From: Pseudanabaena biceps
GTDB taxonomy: Bacteria; Cyanobacteriota; Cyanobacteriia; Pseudanabaenales; Pseudanabaenaceae
NCBI GenBank assembly: GCA_013361095.1
Contig: JAATWA010000001.1
Location: 496,001-560,000, forward strand
Direction: 5' to 3'
DNA: 64,000 nucleotides
Positions 8,523 through 17,479 of this stretch are shown here, one piece after another; position 1 is the first letter of the stretch, and each line of letters starts with the position of its first letter. The notes beneath the pieces are model-generated. The model was not told the DNA's origin. It saw only the letters and a list, made by a program, of their open reading frames with translations, and made no database searches. The position numbers were made by a program, and so were the translations under genes.

Positions 8523-8587
8523 TGAGAATTATTGATTAAAGATCTGAAAAACAAGTTTGATATTACTCTGCTCTTAGCGAGTAGGAA

Positions 8588-8614
8588 GTGGTGAGCGGCA
8601 ACGCCGCGCACCAC
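8588..8614. repeat. Degraded GC hairpin
   Basis: 12-bp arms with one mismatch and an AAC loop. Reading the minus strand, the flanks (GATTAGTGG, CACTTCCTACTC) resemble the compound element at 11486, so this is probably an old copy. Confidence 0.5.
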
Positions 8615-8619
8615 TAATC

Positions 8620-9312
8620 TTAATATTTAGGGATAGTTAGGTTGCCAGCCCGCTTATCCAATGGCCAATAGCGAAATGTAGCTCGTCCCACCAAATTTTC
8701 TTCAGGCAAAAATCCCCATGCATGGGAATCCAAACTATTGTTGCGATTGTCACCCATTACCCAATAATTACCTTCAGGAACCGTAAAATACGACCGCCCA
8801 TTACGCGACTCGACATTGGGTGGGCGAAAGCAACTAGAGCAGAGCGCGTCATCTTGGGTTGGCAAAGTGTAGGTCGGCGGAGAGGCGATATATGGCTCAT
8901 TTAGAGGCTGATCATTCACAAATACTTTGCCGTCAAAGATACTAATGCGATCGCCAGGAACACCAATCACCCGTTTGATATAGACTTTGCTAGCGTCAGG
9001 GACAACAGGTACATTCGGTGGATTAAATACAACAATTTCGCCACGCTGGGGTTTGCTCCAACGCAGTGACAATTTATCGATGATCAGACGATCATCAATT
9101 AATAGAGTTGGCTCCATGGAACTAGAAGGAATAAAGCGGGGTTCGGCAATAAATATCCGCACACCCACTGCCAATAAAATAGCAACGGCAACAGTGGGCA
9201 AATTATCCGTCAGAAAAGCCTTTATAGGGCTTTTTTCTTCTGGCAAAGGCTGGACTTGCTTAGGATCTTGAGGAGGGATACTGGGGTGATCGCTAGAATT
9301 ATCAGATGACAT
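8620..9312 (-). CDS. lepB: Signal peptidase I, second paralogue
   Basis: 230 residues from the ATG at 9312. The frame extends 26 codons upstream, but that part (to 9390) looks non-coding, while the ATG gives the usual short, polar, Pro-rich N terminus. One transmembrane helix (about 40-58), catalytic serine in PSSSMEPTL, lysine in VYIKRVIGVPGDRI, then GDNRNNSLDSHAWG. An extra segment with a CSSC motif (about 165-185) is absent from the neighbouring paralogue. Synechocystis also has two such enzymes, one of them essential; which one this matches is not clear. Confidence 0.9.
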   Translation of the reverse strand: MSSDNSSDHPSIPPQDPKQVQPLPEEKSPIKAFLTDNLPTVAVAILLAVGVRIFIAEPRFIPSSSMEPTLLIDDRLIIDKLSLRWSKPQRGEIVVFNPPNVPVVPDASKVYIKRVIGVPGDRISIFDGKVFVNDQPLNEPYIASPPTYTLPTQDDALCSSCFRPPNVESRNGRSYFTVPEGNYWVMGDNRNNSLDSHAWGFLPEENLVGRATFRYWPLDKRAGNLTIPKY

Positions 9313-9422
9313 AGAAATGCTCGCGGGATATGTATTTATCTTAAAGCCTGCTTTATACCAGTTTGCAAGAGGGGCGTGGCTCCTTTGCAAAACTAAAAAC
9401 TTGACTGCATTTAGTTTTAGTC

Positions 9423-9480
9423 TTAATTAATACTAATTCACAAAAGTGTGACTACATTTTTGTGAATTGCTATTAATTAA
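9423..9480. repeat. AT-rich inverted repeat between lysC and lepB
   Basis: 23-base arms (9423-9445 and 9458-9480) with one mismatch and a 12-base loop, directly after the lysC stop. It may act as a terminator, though it lacks a GC apex. Confidence 0.6.
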
Positions 9481-9483
9481 AAA

Positions 9484-11310
9484 TCACTTTTTTAGCACAC
9501 TGGGAACTTCGATCTCGCGATCGCCAGACAGATTAAACTCTTGATGAATAACCTTGAGTGATTGTTCCGCTTGGGGATCGCGGACTACGCAACTGACTTT
9601 AATTTCAGAAGTAGCAATCATCTCAATATTAATACCTGAATTCGCAAGGGCGCTAAACATCCTCGCGGCAACTCCCGGTTGATGAATCATATTAGAGCCA
9701 ACAATACTAACTTTGCTGATGTTCGCATCACAGGTGACATCACCATAGCCTAGCACTGGAGCATATTCTTTAAGCGCTGTCTCCGCTTTAGTAAGATCAG
9801 CGATCGCTACGGTGAAGGCAATTTCATTAAAATCACAGTTAGATTGAGACTGCACAATCATATCGATACTGATATTTTGCTCAACAAGACGATCTAGGAT
9901 TTTTGCTGCCATACCAGGGCGATCGGGTACTTTTTGAACCGCAATTCTAGCGCGATTGCGATCTAAGGCAACGCCACGAATTGGAGAAGTATCCTTAATG
10001 TAAGGTGTGACGCTTGCAACTCTAGATAGTTGTACTGGCACATCAAAGGTTTTTTGAATCGCGGCGATCGCCTTTTCACCATCAGTCGCCGCAATCACAC
10101 AACTGATCTTAATCTCCGATGTGGAAATCATCTGAATATTGATCCCTGCATCAGCCAAAGCCGTAAACATCTGAGCCGCCACCCCCGGTCTACCGATCAT
10201 GCCCACGCCAATGATGCTAATTTTGGCAACATCAGCATCCACGGTCACGGAACTTGCTGCCATATCTAGGCTACGGGTCACAGACTCAGCCTTAGACAAT
10301 TGAGATTTTGGGATCGTGAAAGCAATATCATTCACCCCCTCAGTTTCTTGGACAGCTTGAATAATTAGATCAACATTAATTCCATGAGTCGCAAGGGACT
10401 GAAATAGTTGCGAAGCAATCCCAGGGCGGTCAGGAACTTGCAAAAGTGCAATTTTAACTTGATCGTAATCAATAGAAACAGCTTCAACAAAGCGATTTAC
10501 TTCTAAAGCCGCAAGATTACCATTGCCATCCTGCGTCGATGTGATCACGGTTCCCGCATCATCTAGCCAACTAGATCGCACACACATTTTTACGCCAAAG
10601 TTACGGGCAATTTCTACTGATCGCGGATGCAGCACTTTTGCGCCTAAACTTGCCAGCTCTAGCATCTCATCACAGGTAATCTCTGTAAGCATTTGCGCTT
10701 TAGGGACAATGCGTGGATCAGTAGTCAAGATTCCGGGGACATCGGTATAAATTTCACAAATATCAGCTTTAATAGCCGCCGCGATCGCTACTGCCGAAGT
10801 ATCAGAGCCGCCGCGACCAAGAGTCGTAATTTGATGACTAGGTTGTCCTGTCGTTTCATCAATCGCAACACCTTGAAATCCAGCAATTACGACCACTTTA
10901 CCCTCATTAAGGGCAGCTTGGATTTGCTCTGGCTCCACATATAAAATTCTGGCACGGGTATGAATCGGCTCAGTTACTACCCTTACTTGAGAACCATTCA
11001 TCGCGATCGCTGGTTGCCCCACAGCTTGCAAAGCCATACTCAACAGCGCGATCGTTACCTGCTCACCTGTAGCTAGCAACAGATCGGTTTCACGCTCTCT
11101 AGCCGCGATTTCGTCAAGGGTTGGGGTATGGGTTGCAGCTAAAGATTCCGCGAGGGCAACTAGCCCATCAGTAGTTTTACCCATTGCCGAGACAACAACG
11201 ACAACTTGATTACCTGCCTCAACTGTCCGCTTGATGCGATCGCGTACTGCTTTGATTCGATCAGTATCGGCAACCGAAGATCCACCGTATTTTTGAACTA
11301 TTAACGCCAT
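9484..11310 (-). CDS. lysC: Aspartate kinase with four ACT domains
   Basis: Catalyses the first step of the aspartate pathway to Lys, Thr, Met and diaminopimelate. The kinase domain (about 1-245) opens with KYGGSSVAD and has TTLGRGGSDTSA. Four ACT regulatory modules follow as two pairs (about 265-340, 345-420, 435-510, 515-590), marked by repeated DRPGIA/GRPGVA and ININMISTSEIKIS-like strings. This duplicated ACT layout and the length of 608 are typical of cyanobacterial enzymes and imply feedback control by end-product amino acids. Confidence 0.95.
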   Translation of the reverse strand: MALIVQKYGGSSVADTDRIKAVRDRIKRTVEAGNQVVVVVSAMGKTTDGLVALAESLAATHTPTLDEIAARERETDLLLATGEQVTIALLSMALQAVGQPAIAMNGSQVRVVTEPIHTRARILYVEPEQIQAALNEGKVVVIAGFQGVAIDETTGQPSHQITTLGRGGSDTSAVAIAAAIKADICEIYTDVPGILTTDPRIVPKAQMLTEITCDEMLELASLGAKVLHPRSVEIARNFGVKMCVRSSWLDDAGTVITSTQDGNGNLAALEVNRFVEAVSIDYDQVKIALLQVPDRPGIASQLFQSLATHGINVDLIIQAVQETEGVNDIAFTIPKSQLSKAESVTRSLDMAASSVTVDADVAKISIIGVGMIGRPGVAAQMFTALADAGINIQMISTSEIKISCVIAATDGEKAIAAIQKTFDVPVQLSRVASVTPYIKDTSPIRGVALDRNRARIAVQKVPDRPGMAAKILDRLVEQNISIDMIVQSQSNCDFNEIAFTVAIADLTKAETALKEYAPVLGYGDVTCDANISKVSIVGSNMIHQPGVAARMFSALANSGINIEMIATSEIKVSCVVRDPQAEQSLKVIHQEFNLSGDREIEVPSVLKK

Positions 11311-11420
11311 TCGTAAAGAAAACTCGAAGCATCTAAACTTCGATCAATGTATTAGAGCTTACCTATCATACAGTTCAGATTAGCCACACAGAGACATACG
11401 TCGAATTCTCATCACCAATT

Positions 11421-11485
11421 CTCCCTATGAAAGTTTGGGTTATTCAGCGCCAAAGGCGCTGAATAACCCAAACTTTCATAGGGAG
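11421..11485. repeat. Perfect hairpin, 31-bp arms, AAA loop
   Basis: 31 bp of uninterrupted pairing, apex TTCAGCGCC-AAA-GGCGCTGAA. It directly abuts the compound element at 11486. Confidence 0.85.
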
Positions 11486-11583
11486 CTACTCCTTTCCCAG
11501 TCTAAAAATAGACATTAAAACCCAAGGATTAGCAGTGCGGCGCTTCGCGCCGCACTGCTAATCCTTGGGTGGGAAGGGAGTAG
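11486..11583. repeat. Compound three-way-junction repeat
   Basis: Outer arms 11486-11499 and 11570-11583 (14 bp, one wobble). Inside lie hairpin 1 at 11500-11513 (GTCTA-AAAA-TAGAC) and hairpin 2 at 11520-11570 (24-bp perfect arms, GCGGCGC-TTC-GCGCCGC apex). Close relative of 20145-20240 and, more distantly, of 3230-3314. Confidence 0.8.
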
Positions 11584-11613
11584 CCTTAGGCTATAGCTTG
11601 TTAGGACAAACCC

Positions 11614-11666
11614 AAAACCCAAGAGAGAGTTGCGGCGCAAAGCGCCGCGACTCTCTCTTGGGTTTT
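11614..11666. repeat. Hairpin, 25-bp arms, AAA loop
   Basis: One wobble pair; apex GCGGCGC-AAA-GCGCCGC, base AAAACCCAAG/CTTGGGTTTT. Flanked by AGGACA (left) and TGTCCT (right), an outer pair that also appears near other copies. Confidence 0.8.
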
Positions 11667-11843
11667 ATGTCCTGACTTGGCTGGCTATAGCTACAGCCCT
11701 CAAAAATCCAGTTTTTATAATGAAAATTGCTGCATTGCAAACTACCAAATTGACAAGTGTTGTTAAGATAATCTGTATATTTACTCTGATGGTATGATTG
11801 CCAAGTAAGGAGTGAACGTGTACTTAAAAAGGAACTGTCTTTT

Positions 11844-13448
11844 ATGCAAACGGGGTCTGTTTCTCCACTAGTTCTGATCATTTTGGACGGCTGGGGACAT
11901 AGAGAAGAAACCGAGGGCAATGCGATCGCCGCAGCAAATACTCCCGTCATGGATAGCCTGTGGAGTACTTACCCGAAAACTCTCCTCCAAGCTTCTGGCA
12001 AAGATGTTGGTTTACCAAAAGGGCAAATGGGCAACTCAGAAGTTGGTCATTTAAACATTGGTGCAGGTCGGGTTGTCCCCCAAGAGTTAGTCAGAATTTC
12101 TGATGCTGTCGATGACGGCTCATTGTTGTCCAATCCAGCCCTTGTCAAAGTCTGTGATCAAGTCAAAGCAAATAAAAGTAAGCTGCATTTGCTAGGGCTT
12201 TGCTCCGATGGCGGTGTGCATTCTCATATTGATCATCTTTTGGGATTGCTAGATTTATCTAAGGCTCAAGGAATTGAGGATGTCTGTATCCATGTGATCA
12301 CCGATGGGCGCGATACATTGCCCAATTCGGGCGTAGCCTTCATCAATCTGCTGCAAGCCCATATCAAAAAAATTGGTATTGGTCGCATCGTTACCGTAAG
12401 TGGTCGTTATTTTGTAATGGATCGCGACAAGCGTTGGGATCGCGTGCAGAAAGCTTACGAAATCCTGACAAATGACGAAATCACAACCGAGCTAACTTCA
12501 CCAACCGAATTGCTAGCGTCAGCTTATAAAGAAAAGATTACTGACGAATTTTTACCGCCAACTCGGATCGCTAAAGGTGCGATCGCCTCTGGTGATGGCG
12601 TAATTTGCTTTAATTTCCGTCCTGATCGCTCACGGGAAATTACCCAAGCCCTAGTTTCCAAAAACTTTACAGGTTTTGAGCGCGATCTCATTGAGCCTCT
12701 CGCCTATGCTACCTTTACGCAGTACGACAGTTCTCTTCCTGTACCTGTAGCCTTTTTGCCGCAAAACCTTACTAATTTATTAGGACAGGTAGTGTCAAGG
12801 CATGGACTCAAACAGTTACGTTTAGCAGAGACTGAGAAATACGCCCATGTCACCTATTTCTTTGATGGCGGATTGGAAGAGGCAGGCGAAGGCGACGATC
12901 GCATTCTCGTAAATAGCCCAAGAGTTCCCACCTACGATCAAGCACCTGAGATGTCTGCGGACGAAGTAACTCGCATTGCTTCTGAAGCGATCGCTAAACG
13001 AATTTACTCATTGATCGTGATTAACTATGCCAACCCCGATATGGTGGGGCATACTGGCAACTTTGGAGCCACGGTTATAGCTTTGGAGCATGTTGATCGT
13101 TGCTTAGGTAAACTTCTATCTAGTATTGCCAAAGCTGGTGGTACGGCACTGATTACTGCCGATCATGGCAATGCTGAATATATGTGCGATGAGCAGGGCA
13201 ATCCTTGGACTGCTCACTCTAGTAACCCTGTGCCATTCATATTGATTGAGGGCGAAGGTTGCAAAGTGCGTGGACATGGAGGCGATGTAAAACTCAGACC
13301 GCAAAATGGTCGTCTTGCCGATATTGCCCCAACTATTCTGCAAATCTTGCAACTACCCCAGCCCGAAGAGATGACTGGAGAGTCTTTATTAGAAGCCTCA
13401 ACCTATGACATTCAAAGCCTGAAAGCCCCTGTTAAAATTGGCAGATAA
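11844..13448 (+). CDS. gpmI: Phosphoglycerate mutase, 2,3-bisphosphoglycerate-independent
   Basis: Interconverts 3- and 2-phosphoglycerate using two Mn ions. Alkaline-phosphatase fold: VLIILDGWG near residue 10, catalytic serine in MGNSEVGHLNIGAGR, then SDGGVHSH, HVITDGRDT and, near the C terminus, ALITADHGNAE and NPVPFI. Length 534 is slightly above the typical 510-530. The ATG at 11844 follows AAAAAGGAACTG, a usable ribosome site. A strong hairpin terminator follows 3 bases after the stop. Confidence 0.95.
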   Translation: MQTGSVSPLVLIILDGWGHREETEGNAIAAANTPVMDSLWSTYPKTLLQASGKDVGLPKGQMGNSEVGHLNIGAGRVVPQELVRISDAVDDGSLLSNPALVKVCDQVKANKSKLHLLGLCSDGGVHSHIDHLLGLLDLSKAQGIEDVCIHVITDGRDTLPNSGVAFINLLQAHIKKIGIGRIVTVSGRYFVMDRDKRWDRVQKAYEILTNDEITTELTSPTELLASAYKEKITDEFLPPTRIAKGAIASGDGVICFNFRPDRSREITQALVSKNFTGFERDLIEPLAYATFTQYDSSLPVPVAFLPQNLTNLLGQVVSRHGLKQLRLAETEKYAHVTYFFDGGLEEAGEGDDRILVNSPRVPTYDQAPEMSADEVTRIASEAIAKRIYSLIVINYANPDMVGHTGNFGATVIALEHVDRCLGKLLSSIAKAGGTALITADHGNAEYMCDEQGNPWTAHSSNPVPFILIEGEGCKVRGHGGDVKLRPQNGRLADIAPTILQILQLPQPEEMTGESLLEASTYDIQSLKAPVKIGR

Positions 13449-13450
13449 AG

Positions 13451-13489
13451 CAACAAAAAAAGCGGCGCATTGCGCCGCTTTTTTTGTTG
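13451..13489. terminator. Bidirectional terminator of gpmI and the SemiSWEET gene
   Basis: 18-bp perfect stem: an AGCGGCGC-ATT-GCGCCGCT core flanked by seven A and seven T residues. It therefore reads as an intrinsic terminator from both strands between convergent genes. The core is the same as in the intergenic repeat family. Confidence 0.85.
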
Positions 13490-13514
13490 TCCAAGAGAGA
13501 GGCGATCGCCATAT

Positions 13515-13769
13515 TTAGCCATACTTAAACTTAAAACGTAAAATCAGCAAGTTCAACAGAAGCGTAATCGCATTAGCAATAATGATCGGTGCTGCGTTTA
13601 CAATAACCCCGTAAATCATCCACAGCGAAACACCTGCGATAAACGTAACCAACATTGGCAAGGATATATCTTTAGTAGAACGCGATCGCGCCACCTTCAC
13701 AACTTGCGGCAAAAAAGCAGTAGTGGTTAAAAATGCGGCTGTAAATCCGAGGGCGTTAGTAAAATCCAT
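13515..13769 (-). CDS. SemiSWEET / PQ-loop sugar transporter
   Basis: 84 residues in one triple-helix bundle: helices at about 5-22, 38-58 and 60-78. The PQ motif (FLPQVVKV) lies at the end of helix 1, as in bacterial SemiSWEETs that move sugars as dimers. A conserved charged turn (RSRSTKDIS) follows. The substrate cannot be read from the sequence. It is convergent with gpmI and divergent from coaE, with 61 bases between starts. Confidence 0.85.
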   Translation of the reverse strand: MDFTNALGFTAAFLTTTAFLPQVVKVARSRSTKDISLPMLVTFIAGVSLWMIYGVIVNAAPIIIANAITLLLNLLILRFKFKYG

Positions 13770-13830
13770 AGACTCTCTAAGTAAGCTAATTTGTGAAGCC
13801 AGTATGCAGAATAAATTTTAAGTAAATCCT

Positions 13831-14439
13831 ATGCAACAACGAATTATTGGAATCACAGGAGGCATTGCCACAGGTAAAAGCACTGTTTCTAACTACTTGC
13901 ATCTTACCTATGGTTTGCCCATCCTTGATGCCGATATCTATGCTCGTAAAGCCCTCGACAGCGATCGCCTAGCAGAAATTCGCGATCGCTATGGCAAGTT
14001 GATATTTGATGATCAAGGCAATCTTGATCGCCGTAAATTAGGAGCGATTATCTTTGAAAGTGATCTGGAACGCCGTTGGCTCGAAAATCTCATTCATCCC
14101 TATGTGCAGTCATGTTTGCTCACAGATGCCGAGAAGCTAGCACCAGCAACAATTGTTATGGTGATCCCCTTACTGTTTGAAGCGAATATGGAGGATTTGG
14201 TCACGGAAATTTGGACTGTTATCTGCGATCCCCATCGACAGTTAGCTAGGCTAATTAAGCGCAATCATCTATCTGAAAACGAAGCAAAGCAAAGAATTTC
14301 TAGTCAAATGCCCCAGTCCGAAAAAGCTGAGCTAGCCGATGTCGTAATTGTCAATAATGACAATAATCAAGAATTATTTTTTCAAGTTGATCAAGCTTTA
14401 TTAAATTCGCCAGTCGGCTTATTTTTAAAAATTAGCTAA
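13831..14439 (+). CDS. coaE: Dephospho-CoA kinase
   Basis: Last step of coenzyme A synthesis: ATP-dependent 3'-phosphorylation of dephospho-CoA. The P-loop is GGIATGKST near residue 9. The substrate-binding part follows (LDADIYARKAL), then the lid with HPYVQSCL and VMVIPLLFE. The LID Arg region is RLIKRNHLSENEAKQRISSQ. Length 202 is normal. The start ATG is at 13831. The spacer after it holds five hairpins. Confidence 0.94.
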   Translation: MQQRIIGITGGIATGKSTVSNYLHLTYGLPILDADIYARKALDSDRLAEIRDRYGKLIFDDQGNLDRRKLGAIIFESDLERRWLENLIHPYVQSCLLTDAEKLAPATIVMVIPLLFEANMEDLVTEIWTVICDPHRQLARLIKRNHLSENEAKQRISSQMPQSEKAELADVVIVNNDNNQELFFQVDQALLNSPVGLFLKIS

Positions 14440-14466
14440 CATAAATACCGCACTTTTTGCTTTTTT

Positions 14467-14521
14467 AAAACCCAAGAAGAGAGTTGCGGCACTTCGTGCC
14501 GCAACTCTCTTCTTGGGTTTT
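14467..14521. repeat. Perfect hairpin, 26-bp arms, TTC loop, variant apex
   Basis: 26-bp perfect arms. The apex is GCGGCAC-TTC-GTGCCGC rather than the usual GCGGCGC/GCGCCGC, a paired change. Confidence 0.85.
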
Positions 14522-14566
14522 GATTGTAGTAGCTGACTCTAGCTTTGCCACAGCGCTTGCGCTTTC

Positions 14567-14625
14567 TTAAAACCAAAGAACTGGCTGGCGGCGCGGTGCG
14601 CCGCCAGCCAGTTCTTTGGTTTTAA
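14567..14625. repeat. Perfect hairpin, 28-bp arms, GGT loop
   Basis: 28-bp perfect arms with a GGCGGCGC-GGT-GCGCCGCC apex. Part of the arm (TGGCTGGCGGCGC) recurs at 50346-50384. Confidence 0.85.
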
Positions 14626-14636
14626 TTTGTCCTAAA

Positions 14637-14696
14637 ACAAGTTTCTCTGTACTACATAAAGCCTATTGAGGCTTTATGTAGTACAGAGAAACTTGT
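14637..14696. repeat. Perfect hairpin, 28-bp arms, sharing an arm with the next
   Basis: 28-bp perfect arms with a 4-base loop. Bases 14683-14696 also serve the hairpin at 14683-14735, so only one of the two can form at a time. Confidence 0.85.
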
Positions 14697-14735
14697 GAAA
14701 GCGCCGCTTCGCGGCGCTTTCACAAGTTTCTCTGT
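14683..14735. repeat. Perfect hairpin, 25-bp arms, TTC loop
   Basis: 25-bp perfect arms, apex GCGCCGC-TTC-GCGGCGC; the covarying relative is at 2013-2063. Confidence 0.85.
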
Positions 14736-14766
14736 AATTTAAGTTAGCGCAAGGCGCTGTATCAGT

Positions 14767-14809
14767 AAAAAAGAGTGAGTCGAGGCAAAGCATCGACTCA
14801 TTCTTTTTT
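14767..14809 (-). terminator. Likely terminator of secG
   Basis: 20-bp arms with two wobble pairs, AAA loop, six A at one end and six T at the other. It starts 12 bases past the secG stop. Confidence 0.65.
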
Positions 14810-14820
14810 GGGGTTTAAGG

Positions 14821-15153
14821 CTAAGGAGCTTCAGGGGTAGCGGCTGGCAAATTCAAAGGAATCGGCTGAGATTTGGGCGCATTATTAGCAGGTGCTACTT
14901 GTGCTGGAGGTGCAGTCACCGCCTTTGCCGAAGTAAACCACCCACCACTAAGTACCACAGTTAAACCTAAAAAAGATGCCGTCAAAAACCATGTGACTCG
15001 ATTTAGGGTCGTTTCAGCACTTTTAGTACTTGAAAATAGCTGCGCTTGACCGCTAAATCCTCCCAGCCCATCACTTTTGGGACTATGAAGTAAGATTAAA
15101 ATCACTAAGCAAATTGCCACAATTGACCAGATAACTTTTAGAGTTTCGTACAT
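14821..15153 (-). CDS. secG: Preprotein translocase subunit SecG
   Basis: Small SecYEG partner that helps protein export through the cytoplasmic and thylakoid membranes. Two membrane helices (about 3-22 and 55-75) flank the conserved loop HSPKSDGLGGFSGQ and FSSTKSAETTLNRVT. The last 30 residues are a Pro/Ala-rich tail. Length 110 is slightly long for the family because of that tail. It lies 73 bases downstream of ntcA on the same strand. Confidence 0.9.
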   Translation of the reverse strand: MYETLKVIWSIVAICLVILILLHSPKSDGLGGFSGQAQLFSSTKSAETTLNRVTWFLTASFLGLTVVLSGGWFTSAKAVTAPPAQVAPANNAPKSQPIPLNLPAATPEAP

Positions 15154-15226
15154 TTTAGATATTCTTATTTATATGCTTTTCTATGAACAGCTTAACGCAT
15201 CGACAATTAGATTAAAGCCCTTTTAG

Positions 15227-15889
15227 TTAGGCAAACTGTTGACCTAACTCAATAGGATTATGGACAGTAATCCGTTTTTTAGAAATTGCAATCATCTTTT
15301 GTTTGCGTAAATCACCCAACAACCTTGTCACGGTTACACGAGTTGAGCCGATCGCCTCAGCGATCGCCTGATGCGATAATTTCAGATCGATGGTTACGCC
15401 TTCAGCAGATGGTGTGCCAAAGTCACGACAGAGAATCAGTAAAAAGCTAACTAACCGTGATCCCATATCTCGATGGGCGAGGGTTTCAATCATCATCTCA
15501 GTTTGTAAAATTCGAGATGACAAGCCACGCAACAGCACCATCGGTAACTCAGGATCATCCTTGAGAGCCTTCTCAACCTGATCAATGGGCGCAGAGAGCA
15601 ACTCAACAGGGGTAAATGCTACCGCGTGATAAAAGCGATCGGAGCGATTGCCCGTAATTAATGACAACACGCCAAAAACGCTATTCTCTCGCAATAACGC
15701 CACAGTAATTTCTTCACCTGCTTCGTAAACTCTAGAAAGTTTTACGGCTCCCTTGACCAGAAAGTAAAAGCGCTCCGCAGGATCGCCAGGAAAAAAAATC
15801 GTCTTACCACGATCAAACGTTTCCGTCATTGGGGAAAACATTCCCCCATTCATTTCGCGAAAGACATCAACAAGAGCACGCTCTGCCAA
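15227..15889 (-). CDS. ntcA: Global nitrogen regulator NtcA
   Basis: CRP/FNR-family transcription factor that senses 2-oxoglutarate and activates nitrogen-assimilation genes. The effector domain (about 20-130) has [20 protein letters not shown], here cited as [12 protein letters not shown], and [13 protein letters not shown]. The C-terminal helix-turn-helix reads [20 protein letters not shown], identical in character to other NtcA proteins. Length 220 fits. No in-frame ATG is available before an upstream TAA, so the start is TTG at 15889 behind GAGGG. A consensus NtcA box lies upstream (16274), consistent with autoregulation. Confidence 0.96.
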   Translation of the reverse strand: MAERALVDVFREMNGGMFSPMTETFDRGKTIFFPGDPAERFYFLVKGAVKLSRVYEAGEEITVALLRENSVFGVLSLITGNRSDRFYHAVAFTPVELLSAPIDQVEKALKDDPELPMVLLRGLSSRILQTEMMIETLAHRDMGSRLVSFLLILCRDFGTPSAEGVTIDLKLSHQAIAEAIGSTRVTVTRLLGDLRKQKMIAISKKRITVHNPIELGQQFA

Positions 15890-16215
15890 CCTAATACACC
15901 CTCTTTAACCAAAAATAGACAAAATCAGTGAAACAAATTTTAATTATTTAGCCTTACTAAGTAATTAGACACAATCAAATCCCAGAGTCAAAACCTATAG
16001 CACACACTACGCATAAGCCTTAGGTTTTTTGGTTTTAAGAAAGTATGCCAGCACACAATCAGCTTGATTTGCCTGTGTTAGTTTTACTCAATCAATACTC
16101 CAGTTAAAATTTAAAACTGCACATAGTTTTAAAGACGCAATATCAATCTACGCATGACTGCCCTGACTCGCAAGTCAAGGCATTTAAAACGTTTAAAGTT
16201 GCTTTTTTCTAGAAA

Positions 16216-16229
16216 GTGTATTGAGATAC
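16216..16229 (-). promoter_or_regulatory. Possible second, imperfect NtcA site
   Basis: Minus strand GTA-N8-CAC, one base off the GTA-N8-TAC consensus. It lies closer to the ntcA start than the perfect box. Confidence 0.35.
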
Positions 16230-16273
16230 AAAAATAACTGTTCTCACTTAAACTTACTACATAATTGCAGTTT

Positions 16274-16287
16274 GTATCACAGTGTAC
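16274..16287 (-). promoter_or_regulatory. NtcA-binding box upstream of ntcA
   Basis: Perfect GTA-N8-TAC, extended to TGTA-N8-TACA, about 385 bases upstream of the ntcA start. The core is palindromic, so the orientation comes from the gene. NtcA autoregulates through such boxes in other cyanobacteria. I could not place a convincing -10 at the canonical 22-base distance; TAAGTT at 16256-16251 is 17 bases away. Confidence 0.6.
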
Positions 16288-16386
16288 ATTTTATTAACAA
16301 AATAATCTCGTCAGACAACATCACTGACAGTAATTCACTGCAATCGTGCGATCGCTGATTTAGACAAGAAGTCTGTACAACACAAC

Positions 16387-17385
16387 TTATCTAAACATGC
16401 TGCTTACGGAGGTGTCTTCGTGTACACGCCAGATGGTCTCACCGAGCAGATCGGAAACCGATAAAACTCGCAGTTGAGAGAAATAGCTTTCTTGACTAAC
16501 AGGAGTACTGTTAGTCACAATTACTTCTTCAAAAACTCCACTAGATAAGCGCTCCATTGCAGGAGGAGAGAATATGGCATGGGTAGCACAGGCATAAACC
16601 TGACGCGCACCTTCCTTTCTTAAAAGCTTAGCTGCTTCATAGATTGTGCCTGCGGTATCAATCATGTCATCCACAAGCACTGCGGTTTTCCCCGATACAT
16701 CCCCGATTACATTCATTACCTCAGCTACGTTGTGGCTCTGACGGCGCTTATCGATGATTGCTAGAGGGGCATCACCAAGTTTTTTGGCAAAGGCTCTAGC
16801 ACGAGCAACACCACCAACGTCAGGAGAGACTACAACCAAGTCAGCTAGTTTTTTCTCGTTGAGATAATCAAGTAAAACTGGTGCGCCATAAACATGGTCA
16901 CAAGGAATATCAAAATATCCTTGAATTTGTGCTGAGTGGAGATCCATGGCAATCACACGATCAGCTCCAGACTGGACGATCAAGTTTGCTACTAGTTTTG
17001 CCGTGATTGATTCTCTTCCTGCGGTCTTGCGATCGGCTCTGGCATAGCCATAGTAGGGCATTACTGCGGTAATTTGTCTCGCCGAAGCCCGCCGACAGGC
17101 ATCAATCATAATCAGTAATTCTGTCAAGTTGTCGTTAACGGGACGACAGGTAGGTTGAATTAGATAAACATCACAACCTCGAATTGATTCCTGAACCTGC
17201 ACATAGACTTCACCATCAGCAAAATTTTTCCGCACCATAGGACCAAGTTCAATCCCCAGATAACGGGAAATTTCTTGGGCAAGGGGCAGATTTGCCGAGC
17301 CAGCAAATAGTCTCAGTCGATCTTCACCACTATTTAGAGAAGGTAGTCTGTGAAGTCCATGTCTAATAGTTGTTAAGTGTGTCAC
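16387..17385 (-). CDS. prs: Ribose-phosphate pyrophosphokinase
   Basis: Makes PRPP from ribose 5-phosphate and ATP for nucleotide, His and Trp synthesis. Recognisable elements: RLFAGSANLPLAQEI near residue 22, the regulatory flexible loop AVMPYYGYARADRK, the metal-binding DLHSAQIQGYFDIP, and the PRPP loop VLVDDMIDTAGT near residue 240. Length 332 matches cyanobacterial enzymes. It lies 95 bases downstream of ftsZ on the same strand and may share readthrough transcripts with it. Confidence 0.95.
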   Translation of the reverse strand: MTHLTTIRHGLHRLPSLNSGEDRLRLFAGSANLPLAQEISRYLGIELGPMVRKNFADGEVYVQVQESIRGCDVYLIQPTCRPVNDNLTELLIMIDACRRASARQITAVMPYYGYARADRKTAGRESITAKLVANLIVQSGADRVIAMDLHSAQIQGYFDIPCDHVYGAPVLLDYLNEKKLADLVVVSPDVGGVARARAFAKKLGDAPLAIIDKRRQSHNVAEVMNVIGDVSGKTAVLVDDMIDTAGTIYEAAKLLRKEGARQVYACATHAIFSPPAMERLSSGVFEEVIVTNSTPVSQESYFSQLRVLSVSDLLGETIWRVHEDTSVSSMFR

Positions 17386-17479
17386 TGCGATTTATCAAAA
17401 GTTAACATATCCAAATCTAATTCTAATATTGTCGTGCTTAGGTTACCCTTCACCACAATTATTTGGGTTCGATAAAGTT

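Larger units (their letters stand above)
15890..16386 (-). promoter_or_regulatory. ntcA upstream region
   Basis: About 500 bases without a gene between prs and ntcA, both on the minus strand. It is AT-rich, without the hairpin repeats that fill most other spacers. It contains two NtcA-type sites. I see no small open frame or obvious structured RNA in it. Confidence 0.6.

Noticed and set aside
11591..11950. 119-codon minus-strand frame overlapping the gpmI start
   Set aside because: It runs through the gpmI promoter and a hairpin and overlaps a well-supported gene.
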